In this document: positions 21,429 to 28,928 of the stretch, piece by piece
Numbering within the stretch: position 1 is the stretch's first letter
Layout of the letters: each line of letters starts with the position of its first letter
Assembly: GCA_021647505.1 (NCBI GenBank)
Contig: JAKIUN010000040.1
Location: 1 to 35,821, forward strand
Direction: 5' to 3'
Length of the DNA: 35,821 bases
From: Gammaproteobacteria bacterium
Lineage (GTDB): Bacteria > Pseudomonadota > Gammaproteobacteria > SZUA-152
Position numbers and translations under genes: made by a program
The notes under the pieces: generated by a model
What the model was told of the DNA's origin: nothing
Database searches by the model: none
Seen by the model: the letters and a program-made list of their open reading frames with translations, nothing else

Positions 21429-21489
21429 GTAGGAGCGGGCCATGCCCGCGATTGCCGGTTAGCAAATCGCAGGCACAGCCCGCTCCAGG
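21429..21489. repeat. REP-like long hairpin between legI and legH
   Basis: GGAGCGGGC (21432-21440) pairs with GCCCGCTCC (21478-21486). Inside it GCCCGCGATT pairs with AATCGCAGGC with one mismatch, around an 11-nt loop. The GTAGGAGCGGGC...GCCCGCGA layout is that of Pseudomonas-type REP elements. It ends 20 bp before the legH start. Confidence 0.8.
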
Positions 21490-21506
21490 CGGAAGCGAGG
21501 TAGCCC

Positions 21507-22163
21507 GTGACAGACCCAACATCCACCAACCTCATCCTGCTCGGCGCCGGCGGCCACGCCACCGTACTGGCGGAAATTCTGCAACTGGCCGGCGAGGCCC
21601 TGCCCGACCTGTACGCACCGCATCCACCGACACCCGGCCTGCTCGCCAACCTGTCCTATCTGGGCAATGACGAAGCCGCCGAACAACACGACCCGGACAC
21701 GGTGCGGCTGGTCAACGGCCTCGGCTCCAGTGCCAACACCTCGGCACGGGCCGAGATATTTCAACGCTTCCGCGCGGCCGGCTACCACTTCGCCGGGGTG
21801 CATCACCCCTCGGCCATCATCAGCCCCAGCGCGCACACCGGCGAAGGTCTGCAAGCACTGGCCGGCAGCCTGATCAACAGCGAAGCCCGCCTGGGTGACA
21901 ACGTACTGATCAACAGCCACGCCGTAATCGAACACCACGGCGAAATCGGCGACCACTGCCACATCGCCAGCGGCGCCGTGCTCTGCGGCGACTGCCGACT
22001 GGAACCGGGAGTGCACGTGGGTGCCGGAGCGGTAATAAAACAAGGCGTGCATATCGGTGCCGGCGCGGTGATCGCCGCCGGCGCGGTAGTCATCGCCGAC
22101 GTGCCAGCGCACACCCTGGTGGCCGGGGTACCGGCCCGCATTAAGCGGGAGAATATTCGATGA
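21507..22163 (+). CDS. legH: LegH/NeuD-like sugar N-acetyltransferase (PglD type)
   Basis: 218 residues from GTG 21507, with GAGG about 7 nt upstream. The N-terminal Rossmann-like part begins LILLGAGGHATVLAEILQ, as in PglD/NeuD proteins, and HHPSAIISPSA starts the left-handed beta helix of hexapeptide repeats (INSEARLGDNVLINSHAVIE, IGDHCHIASGAVLCGD, VGAGAVIKQGVHIGAGAVI). The family uses acetyl-CoA. In the legionaminic pathway LegH acetylates the 4-amino group made by LegC. O-acetylation of the final nonulosonate is the alternative for NeuD relatives. It overlaps legF by ATGA. Confidence 0.82.
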   Translation: MTDPTSTNLILLGAGGHATVLAEILQLAGEALPDLYAPHPPTPGLLANLSYLGNDEAAEQHDPDTVRLVNGLGSSANTSARAEIFQRFRAAGYHFAGVHHPSAIISPSAHTGEGLQALAGSLINSEARLGDNVLINSHAVIEHHGEIGDHCHIASGAVLCGDCRLEPGVHVGAGAVIKQGVHIGAGAVIAAGAVVIADVPAHTLVAGVPARIKRENIR

Positions 22164-22873
22164 ATCCGCGTGAGCTGCTGGTGGTGATTCCCGCCCGTGG
22201 TGGCTCAAAGGGACTGCCGGGTAAGAATATCAGGCCTCTGGACGGCCTGCCCCTGCTGGGCTGGACTGCCGAGGCTCTGCGCCACAGCGGCCTGCGTGAG
22301 GCCCGTTGCCTGCTCAGCACCGATGACATGGCCATCGCCGAGGCCGGCCGTGCCTGCGGCCTGGAAGCCCCCTTTCTGCGCCCGGCGGCCCTGGCCGGCG
22401 ACACGATCTCTTCCGTGGACGTGGTTCTGCACACCCTGGACTGGCTGGCCGAAGCGCACGACGAACATCCGTCCTGGGTGCTACTGCTGCAACCCACCTC
22501 TCCCTTCCGCCCGCCAGCGGTTATCGACCAGGCCTGGGACATGCTGCACGCCGATCCCACGCTGGACGCCGTGATCGGCGTCAAGGCCATCCAACGCAGC
22601 CCCGGCAGTCTGTTCCTTACCAACACCCAGGGCCGCCTGTGTCCGCTGGGTGACGACAGCATCACCCGCCGCCAGGACAGCCCCGGCCTGCTCACTCCCA
22701 ACGGCGCTCTCTATCTGATACGCAGCAGTGTGCTGTGCGCGGGCGGCAACTTCTTTCCGCCCGCCAGCGCTCCCCTGCCCATGGACGCCATCGCCAGCCT
22801 CGACATCGACGATGCCAGCGACTGGGCCATAGCCGAGGCCCTGCTGGATCTGAGCTGGCGGGCAAAAACCTGA
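22160..22873 (+). CDS. legF: LegF/NeuA-like CMP-legionaminic acid synthetase
   Basis: 237 residues, ATG 22160 overlapping the legH stop. Acylneuraminate cytidylyltransferase family: VVIPARGGSKGLPGKNIRPL near the N-terminus holds the CTP-binding motif, followed by LLSTDDMAIAEAGRACG, LLLQPTSPFRPPAVIDQAWD, GALYLIRSSVL and IDDASDWAIAEALL with the metal-binding aspartates. It activates the nonulosonate with CTP to CMP-legionaminic acid, the donor for Maf. It is the last gene of the contiguous leg operon. Confidence 0.9.
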   Translation: MNPRELLVVIPARGGSKGLPGKNIRPLDGLPLLGWTAEALRHSGLREARCLLSTDDMAIAEAGRACGLEAPFLRPAALAGDTISSVDVVLHTLDWLAEAHDEHPSWVLLLQPTSPFRPPAVIDQAWDMLHADPTLDAVIGVKAIQRSPGSLFLTNTQGRLCPLGDDSITRRQDSPGLLTPNGALYLIRSSVLCAGGNFFPPASAPLPMDAIASLDIDDASDWAIAEALLDLSWRAKT

Positions 22874-22988
22874 GTCGAATGATACCTGGCTTTAAGATAC
22901 AGCTTCCTCTGGAGCGCTCTGACAGTCTCACAGCTGAATGTCGATGTTTCTAGGGTGATGAAGAAAGGGGAAGAGTAAGAAAATTGAG

Positions 22989-23396
22989 CTATGCAGCCGT
23001 AAATCCACAAACGTGGGTGTGGGGAAGATACTTTCCGGAATCCTCGGGTTTTAGGTTTGAAACAATGCGTAAAACATTTTCCGCCGCATCCTTCGGTGTT
23101 ACCGGTGCAGACTCTCCGCCCATCTGAGTACTGACCCATCCGGGGCTTATGGCCACGGCCAGCTATAAGCCTGGATAGACGTGCAATGTCCGATTCATCT
23201 GTAATATCCAGTTTGATACATACGATTTGATCCTTTGATGTCAAACCCTCTTTCCACTGTTTCAGATCATCTTCGCTGGGCAGGTTCTTGAATCCGGCGA
23301 TTACCGTCTGACCATCATTGGCTAATAGATGGGCAAATTCCCGCCCGAGGCCACAGTCACAACCGGTTTATTAAAATATTTTTCCTGAATGCCATG
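22989..23396 (-). pseudogene. Short-chain dehydrogenase/reductase, internally deleted and frameshifted
   Basis: Read on the minus strand, ATG 23396 gives MAFRKNILI. After a one-base shift it continues with TGCDCGLGREFAHLLANDGQ, a degraded Rossmann loop, then TVIAGFKNLPSEDDLKQW and CIKLDITDESDIARLSRL. A second shift joins directly to LAVAISPGWVSTQMGGESAP, then VTPKDAAENVLRIVSNLKPE, the C-terminal part of the C-factor-like SDRs. The middle with the catalytic SxnYxxxK is missing, so about 100-120 residues are deleted. It is clearly non-functional. It lies between legF and the thioredoxin-like gene on the opposite strand and does not look like a leg pathway enzyme. Confidence 0.7.
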
Positions 23397-23427
23397 ATAT
23401 GCCTTTCTCAGTAGTATGAGCACCACA

Positions 23428-23802
23428 TTAGCGTTCTGCACTATCCCCAATTACTTTTTTAATCTGTAGTAAAGGTGGGTTGTTGGGGATGAACGTGCCC
23501 TTAACATCAAAACTGGGAAAACCCATGTCACTGGCTGAAAAACCTGCTTGACTCAATTTCTTCTGCAACTCAGCACCCGCACCAGGATGACGATCTACGA
23601 CATACTCCACGTAGGGAATTTCCGCCCTGCGCAATTCACGGCGCTTCACCTCACAAAATTCACACCCTGTAATAGAGTACATAATCAGTTGATCATGCTC
23701 GGCTAGCTTAACCGCAGGGCTCTCAATCACCAGTTTATCCAGTGCCTGATAGATCACGACCCCAAAAAAAGCCAAAACCACAAAATACAGCCCGCCTTTC
23801 AT
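23428..23802 (-). CDS. Membrane-anchored glutaredoxin/thioredoxin-like protein
   Basis: 124 residues from ATG 23802; a TTG at 23808 is possible. One N-terminal membrane helix (LYFVVLAFFGVVIYQAL) anchors the protein with a periplasmic domain. The domain has thioredoxin-fold features: MYSITGCEFCEVKRREL with the redox pair C47/C50 (CEFC), IPYVEYVVD, and the cis-proline loop MGFPSFDV. It probably acts in disulfide exchange or reduction in the periplasm; the partner is unknown. The start codon lies between two copies of a 20-bp direct repeat (23781-23800 and 23806-23825), so the 5' end was duplicated and its original promoter or ribosome site may have been disturbed. Confidence 0.75.
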   Translation of the reverse strand: MKGGLYFVVLAFFGVVIYQALDKLVIESPAVKLAEHDQLIMYSITGCEFCEVKRRELRRAEIPYVEYVVDRHPGAGAELQKKLSQAGFSASDMGFPSFDVKGTFIPNNPPLLQIKKVIGDSAER

Positions 23803-23825
23803 TATCAAAATACAGCCCGCCTTTC
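23781..23825. repeat. 20-bp direct repeat at the start of the thioredoxin-like gene
   Basis: CAAAATACAGCCCGCCTTTC occurs at 23781-23800 and 23806-23825, separated by 5 bp that hold part of the start codon. It looks like a small tandem duplication. Confidence 0.9.
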
Positions 23826-23926
23826 TTATATCTGCTTTAGCTCGCTATCCTTGGCATGTGACATTCACACATGTATTTGGTTCACTCAGTGCTGACTCAA
23901 AAAGAACCCCCACAAAAGAAGGCATA

Positions 23927-24008
23927 GTAGGCAAAGCTACCGCGTCCTGCTATCGCTCCTTACCTACATCCATGTAGGCAAAGCTACCGCGTCCTGCTAT
24001 CGCTCCTT
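23927..24008. repeat. Pair of perfect 35-bp direct repeats upstream of ptmE
   Basis: GTAGGCAAAGCTACCGCGTC(CTGCTATCGCTCCTT) occurs at 23927-23961 and 23974-24008. The 12-bp spacer plus the start of copy two form a small hairpin CCTACAT-CC-ATGTAGG. The 316-bp gap 23803-24118 otherwise shows no gene. The leader of ptmE lies in its last 110 bases. Confidence 0.9.
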
Positions 24009-24118
24009 TAAGTGAATAACTCCTTTTTTCCGCCAGCACCACCTGATGGCATCCAACTTGCATATTTCCGCAACAACGACATCAACAACGATTCATTGAC
24101 GCCTGTGAAACCAGCCCC

Positions 24119-25168
24119 GTGAATAACTGGAAACCCATTGCAGTCCCCTCTTCCACCCGCATGAAGGCCGTGCTCGAGGTCATCGACCGCGGCCGCATGC
24201 AAATCGCCCTGGTGGTGGATGATGGCTGCCACCTGTGCGGCACCGTCACCGACGGCGACATCCGTCGCGCCCTGCTACGTGGTGAGGGCCTGGATACGCC
24301 GGTGGAAAAATTCATGAACGACACCCCCGTGACTGGCCTGGTCGGCGAAGACGAACTACTCTGGCAGCGCACCATGCAGCGTCATAGCCTCGGCCATCTG
24401 CCCTTGCTCGACGCCAAAGGCTGCATCGTCGGCCTCACCCGCTTTCAGCCACCGCAGGAACCCCGCCACGACAACGCCGTGGTGTTGATGGTCGGAGGCC
24501 TGGGCTCACGCTTGCGGCCGCTGACCCAATCCCGCCCCAAGCCCCTGTTGCAGGTGGGCTCCAAGCCTATCCTCGAAACCATCGTCGCAAACTTCGCCAG
24601 CCACGGCTTTCACCGCCTTTATCTGTGCATCAACTACAAGGGCGAGATGATCCGCGAGCACTTCGGTGACGGCAGCCCGTGGGGCGTAGAGATTACCTAC
24701 ATAGAGGAGAAAGAACGCATGGGCACCGCTGGCGCCCTCAGCCTGCTACCGGAGCAACCGGAGGCACCCTTTTTCGTCATGAACGGCGACCTGCTCACCC
24801 AAGTAGACTTCGTGCGTCTGCTGCGTTTTCATCAGAAACAGGCGTCCACGGCCACTCTCTGCGTACGCGAATACGCCCACCAGATTCCCTACGGGGTGGT
24901 CGATCTGGACGGCCACACGGTCACTGGCATGCTGGAAAAACCCAGCCACCGCGTACACGTCAATGCCGGCATCTACATGCTCAACCCGGAGGCCCTGGCG
25001 CTGATCCCACACGGCCGCTACCTGGATATGCCGGATCTGGTCAATCACATGCTCGAACAAGGTATGCCCGTGGGCAGTTTCCCCATTCACGAATACTGGA
25101 TCGACATCGGCCAGATGCAGGAATTCCAGCAGGCCCACGAAGACTACGAAGAGAAATTCCCGGCCTGA
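24119..25168 (+). CDS. ptmE: PtmE/LegD-like CBS-domain nucleotidyltransferase (glucosamine-1-phosphate guanylyltransferase type)
   Basis: 349 residues from GTG 24119, with no strong ribosome site. The N-terminal 115 residues are a pair of CBS domains (STRMKAVLEVIDRGRMQIAL, LCGTVTDGDIRRALLRGEG, MQRHSLGHLPLLDAKGCIVG). The C-terminal part is a sugar-nucleotidyltransferase: GGLGSRLRPLTQSRPKPLLQ from G126, and NGDL at 222-225 holding the metal-binding aspartate. This CBS-plus-NTP-transferase layout is that of Campylobacter PtmE, which makes GDP-glucosamine for legionaminic acid. It would feed LegB, so the pathway here is probably GDP-based. It is separated from legF by an SDR relic and repeats. 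Confidence 0.8.
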   Translation: MNNWKPIAVPSSTRMKAVLEVIDRGRMQIALVVDDGCHLCGTVTDGDIRRALLRGEGLDTPVEKFMNDTPVTGLVGEDELLWQRTMQRHSLGHLPLLDAKGCIVGLTRFQPPQEPRHDNAVVLMVGGLGSRLRPLTQSRPKPLLQVGSKPILETIVANFASHGFHRLYLCINYKGEMIREHFGDGSPWGVEITYIEEKERMGTAGALSLLPEQPEAPFFVMNGDLLTQVDFVRLLRFHQKQASTATLCVREYAHQIPYGVVDLDGHTVTGMLEKPSHRVHVNAGIYMLNPEALALIPHGRYLDMPDLVNHMLEQGMPVGSFPIHEYWIDIGQMQEFQQAHEDYEEKFPA

Positions 25169-25232
25169 CGCCAAAATAGACATCCATCATTCACCTCCAA
25201 AAACAAAGCAAGACAAAACGAGAACAACAAGG

Positions 25233-26735
25233 ATGAATCTGCCGTGCCAACACATCACAGAGATTACACAGCCACCGCGCATTGCCAACATTACCGCGCC
25301 TGACAGCAATCTTTATTTCTTCGACTATCAACAGGCCTACAGAACCGCCGCCCAGCATAACCAAGTGTCCACGACACATCCCAGCATCACCGCACTGCAA
25401 ATCTGTTTCTACGATGGGCCACCACAGGTGGATGCATTGGAAAACATGATCAGTCTGCCCTTTGAGCAGGTCGAAAGCCGATTGATCGAGCTGCCCTATC
25501 AACTGCCAAGCCAGCTCATTTTCCCGCACGGAACGCCCGATAATTTTATCAATGAAATCGGCCGTGTATTCGAACAAACACTGAAAAATGTCATCCAGCG
25601 GCGAAAGATGCTCACAGCCCGGATCCAGCAACAGCTGAAAAACCAGCGGCCTGAATTCGACAAAAACACACCGCTACGCATCCTGCTCAAATCGAGCCGA
25701 CTGACAACCGTGATGCAGCACTGTTCCCGCCAACTGGCCCGGGCCCTGGAAAAACAGGGCCACGAGGTCTTTCTATGCATGGAAGAAAACGATATGCAGA
25801 TGCTTGATAGCTACCTGCATATCAAGGCCCTGGCGGCCTTCAATCCTCATGTGGTCTTCAACATCAACGCCCTGGACACACAGCACCTGCATCCCGACGT
25901 ATTCTATTTTTCCTGGTGGCAGGATCCCATGCCCAGCATCACCCGTGGAGTTACCCTGCCCTGGCGGGAACGTGACATCACGCTCTCCCTGACACGAAAT
26001 TTCGATGACTATCTGCAGCACTGTGGCTGTCCAGAGGTTCGGCGACAACATTTCTGCATTGATAAAGAGATCTTCAATACCGCCCATGACGTGAAACGGG
26101 AAAACAAGATCATCTTCATCGGCTCTTCCTATCGCGACCGGCTGCGGAAAAGTTCCCGCGAGAACGGTGCCTTGCAGGACATCATCGCGCGCATGAAAGC
26201 CGGCGAGCCTGTCGACGAAACCTTCCTGCGGCCATTGAGCCAGCGCTGGAGACTCGACTATCACCGGGTTTACTGGGATTTGTTCCACTATGCGGTGCGC
26301 GACGTCACCCTACAGTGGCTGTGCCGCGAAGCGGACATTCCCATCGAAGTCTATGGTCGTGGCTGGCAAGACGACCCGCTGGTGCGCCCTCACTTCCGTG
26401 GTGAACTGCCGCACGGCGAGGCCGTGGCGCGCGCCTACAATTCGGCTCGCTACGCCTTCATCTGTCATCCCTTCGAAATCAACTCCCAGCGACTGGTGGA
26501 AGCCGCCGCCTGCGGTAGCGTGCCGGTGGTGTTCGACTGCCGCCACATTGCCGAAGCCCCGCACTGGGACGAATACTGCCGCTTCTTCCGCACCGCCGCG
26601 CAGTTGCGTGATCGCCTGCACAGTAAAGATGATCTAGACCCTACCCCCATCGCCCAGTCATTCAACTACGATCATCTGGCGGATTTTGTTACCCGTAGCG
26701 TGCATGAGAGGCTAGGCTGGATCGGGCCATCCTGA
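25233..26735 (+). CDS. CgeB-like glycosyltransferase, flagellar/glycan modification candidate
   Basis: 500 residues; AAGGA lies shortly before the ATG. The first 200 residues are not recognised. The C-terminal half looks like a GT-B type protein of the CgeB/Glyco_trans_1_2 family: IIFIGSSYRDRLRK, IEVYGRGWQDDPLVR, GEAVARAYNSARYAFIC and the nucleotide-binding stretch NSQRLVEAAACGSVPVVF. The N-terminal part of the GT-B fold may be LRILLKSSRLTTVMQHCSRQ. Such proteins often sit in flagellin-glycosylation islands and add further sugars. Target and donor cannot be inferred. It is the last gene before the accessory zone; an IS relic begins directly at its stop, so its 3' end may have been clipped. 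Confidence 0.7.
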   Translation: MNLPCQHITEITQPPRIANITAPDSNLYFFDYQQAYRTAAQHNQVSTTHPSITALQICFYDGPPQVDALENMISLPFEQVESRLIELPYQLPSQLIFPHGTPDNFINEIGRVFEQTLKNVIQRRKMLTARIQQQLKNQRPEFDKNTPLRILLKSSRLTTVMQHCSRQLARALEKQGHEVFLCMEENDMQMLDSYLHIKALAAFNPHVVFNINALDTQHLHPDVFYFSWWQDPMPSITRGVTLPWRERDITLSLTRNFDDYLQHCGCPEVRRQHFCIDKEIFNTAHDVKRENKIIFIGSSYRDRLRKSSRENGALQDIIARMKAGEPVDETFLRPLSQRWRLDYHRVYWDLFHYAVRDVTLQWLCREADIPIEVYGRGWQDDPLVRPHFRGELPHGEAVARAYNSARYAFICHPFEINSQRLVEAAACGSVPVVFDCRHIAEAPHWDEYCRFFRTAAQLRDRLHSKDDLDPTPIAQSFNYDHLADFVTRSVHERLGWIGPS

Positions 26736-27381
26736 GAAAAAACAAAAGGGATTCAAGAGCTTGAAGATGAAGAATGTCTAAATCAGACGGCAATACGAAA
26801 AGATTACGCGTATTTGTCAGAGGGAACAGTGATTCCACATGGCATTTATGATCTAAAGTATAATGATGCGATGATCAACATTGGAACGAGTGCTGATACC
26901 AGAGAACTTTCCTGTGATTCGATAAAGCATTGGTGAGAGACGATAGGTTGCAGTCGCTATAGAAACGCAACATCCTTATTGCTGTTGCTTGACTGTGGCG
27001 GGAGTAATTCTTATCGCCATCACGTATTTAAAGAAGCACTACAGCTGTTGGCAAACGACATTGGGATAAAGATTAGGCTTGCTCACTGTTCTCCCTACAC
27101 ATCGAAGTTGAAACCCGATAGAACATCGATTATTCCCACATGTTAGTCGTGCGATGTCCGGTGTTGTTTTCAAAGACTATAAACTGGTTAAATAGTTGAT
27201 TAAATAATTGATTGAAAATACCAGTACAGAAAGCGGATTAAGAGTGGCGGCGAATATAATCGACAAGGTTTATGAAAAGGGCAAAAAATCCTGTAGCAGA
27301 ATTTATGACACGGACACCATTATTTTCGATACAGTGCTAAGGCAGCTGAATTATAACATAAAGCCAGTCCCAGGCCATTAA
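26736..27381 (+). pseudogene. ISAzo13-family transposase relic
   Basis: With one to several frameshifts and stops the region reads LSEGTVIPHGIYDLKYNDAM, INIGTSADTRELSCDSIKHW, LLLLLDCGGSNSYRHHVFKE, ALQLLANDIGIKIRLAHCSP and YTSKLKP. Then come SRAMSGVVFKDYKLVK, STESGLRVAANIIDKVYEKG and FDTVLRQLNYNIKPVPGH. This is the C-terminal two thirds of the ISAzo13 (Rhodopirellula-type DDE) transposase. The IPHGIYDL and DCGGSNSYRHH blocks are diagnostic. The N-terminal part is missing and the frame holds in-frame TGA/TAG codons (for example at the expected WW after KHW). It abuts the stop of the CgeB-like gene. Confidence 0.72.
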
Positions 27382-27422
27382 AACCGGAAGTTATTACGTA
27401 CATGTTCCTTAAAGGAATTTCT

Positions 27423-28103
27423 ATGTATTCAAATAAATCAGCATTGCTACTGGATATGAATAGCACATTTATGTTTGGTGAAGATAATTTTGGCGGTTCA
27501 GAGAATTTTTCTAAGTATTACCACAAAATTGGCGGGACTCTTCCGGAAGAAGAAGTTAATGGAATCATTAAGTCAGTTTATGCATATTTAGATGAACGAT
27601 ACCCAGATGAAAATTACAGGCATAGCTTTCCAACGGTAGAAGAAACAATCAACAATCTCGTGGAGAAAAAGTTATCTGGTGAGGAAGTATCAAAAATAGT
27701 TAGAACTTTTGCTCATCATGAAATTGGGAATATTCCTACTGAATATATCGATGTGCTCCATAAATTAAGCGTGAGCTATACACTAGCTGTCGTAATTGAT
27801 ATTTGGTCACCAAAAGCAACATGGCTTACCTTATTTGAAGAACTGGGCATTGATAAATTATTTTATGCGTCATCATTTTCATCAGATCACGGTATAGTAA
27901 AGCCATCCCCAAAACCATTCGAGCTTGTAATAAGGAAACTTGGCATAAAGAAGGAAAAATGCTTAGTAATTGGCGACTCAATTCGTCGAGATCTTGGTGG
28001 CGCATCGGCGGCGGACATTGATTGTGTATTGGTAGGTGGTGCGAAGCATACAAATGCTTTAAGGTGTTACAAACATTTACTAGAGTTAAGTCATGATTTG
28101 TAG
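27423..28103 (+). CDS. HAD-superfamily hydrolase (Asp-to-Asn in motif I)
   Basis: 226 residues from ATG 27423, with AAAGGA 6 nt upstream; the frame to 27402 has no ribosome site. HAD motifs in order: motif I LLLDMNSTF, with nucleophile D11 but Asn13 where classical phosphatases have Asp; motif II around VVIDIWSPKATW; motif III lysine in GIVKPSPKPF; motif IV VIGDSIRRDLGGASAADI. The cap is the C1 alpha-helical insert between motifs I and II. Some HAD families with DMNGTF are known, so the Asn need not mean loss of activity. Substrate unknown. AT-rich codon use differs from the leg genes, and it sits among IS relics, so it is probably acquired cargo. Confidence 0.8.
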   Translation: MYSNKSALLLDMNSTFMFGEDNFGGSENFSKYYHKIGGTLPEEEVNGIIKSVYAYLDERYPDENYRHSFPTVEETINNLVEKKLSGEEVSKIVRTFAHHEIGNIPTEYIDVLHKLSVSYTLAVVIDIWSPKATWLTLFEELGIDKLFYASSFSSDHGIVKPSPKPFELVIRKLGIKKEKCLVIGDSIRRDLGGASAADIDCVLVGGAKHTNALRCYKHLLELSHDL

Positions 28104-28370
28104 TAAAACAGCTAATCTGGATAGGGAGCTACTTGAGCAGCCTCCTCTCAAAGCACCATAGATACGGGTTCGTATACGGCACCTGGAATGCTATTCGCAG
28201 ATATGTTTACCGGGCAGACCGGCTTTACATCAAGCGTCTATCTGACCGTAGCCGGATGATGGATTTTGCACCATACTGTACGCAAGGAAATGAGTCCTAT
28301 TCTTGCGAAATTTTCATTGCTTAACCCCATGTTTGTGCCCAATTTATTTGAGTAACGTCAGTAGCTTTTA
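28104..28370. other. Unassigned stretch between HAD gene and group II relic
   Basis: A 63-codon frame from TTG 28133 has GGGAG 5 nt upstream and reads GFVYGTWNAIRRYVYRADRL in its middle. I recognise no family, and the opposite strand of the same bases is also partly open, so I do not call it a gene. Confidence 0.3.
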
Positions 28371-28820
28371 CGTGATAACCCTAGCGGCTTGCTGTACGGA
28401 ACAACCTGGCTTGTAACCAAAGCTGCTGTTAGAGAAGATGGGTTCAAACAGGTAACCGAGCCCCCTTATGACAGACTGCATCACCACTCAGCCCAATGCA
28501 CAGGGGATACCAAGTTTGCGCATCTCTCCAGACTCCTTGGGGATTTCGACGCGCAACGCAGGTGAGGGGAGATAGCTCCCCTCCAATACCTGCTTCTTGA
28601 TCGCTATCCACTGAGGCCGGAACTTTTCCGGGAAATCTTCAGTGCTGATACCATCAACACCGGGAGCACCTTTATTAGCTCTGACCTTTTTCCAAGCTTC
28701 GGTTATACTCGCATTCGATACGATGTATTCTACCGATGCATAATCGACAGGAGGTCATTCTATGACGCGCCACCAGGCACCCAAATCCCCAGTCGGGGTT
28801 AGTGAGTTACCTGAGCTCAT
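28371..28820 (-). pseudogene. ltrA: Group II intron reverse transcriptase/maturase relic, N-terminal part
   Basis: Minus-strand reading from ATG 28820 gives MSSGNSLTPTGDLGAWWRVI and a stop. After a shift it continues DYASVEYIVSNASITEAWKK, VRANKGAPGVDGISTEDFPE, LEGSYLPSPALRVEIPKESG and EMRKLGIPCALG, then an in-frame TGA, then GYLFEPIFSNSSFGYKPGCS and VQQAARVIT. These are the opening RT blocks of the LtrA family (AWKKVRANKGAPGVDG and LRVEIPK...RKLGIP are diagnostic). It ends before the YxDD catalytic box, and intron domains V and VI are not evident. It is a truncated, stop-containing relic. Confidence 0.8.
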
Positions 28821-28928
28821 AGGCACCGCTCTATCACACTGCCCTCGAACCTTTCTAAATAGCATAATCCTCTCACCGCTCCAATTTCCAGCCTACTGCG
28901 AACGTTATACAGCACAAAGGAGTCATAG

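Noticed and set aside
23927-24008. CRISPR-like pair of repeats
   Set aside because: Only two copies with a 12-bp spacer, no cas genes, and a hairpin of REP type. It is not a CRISPR array.
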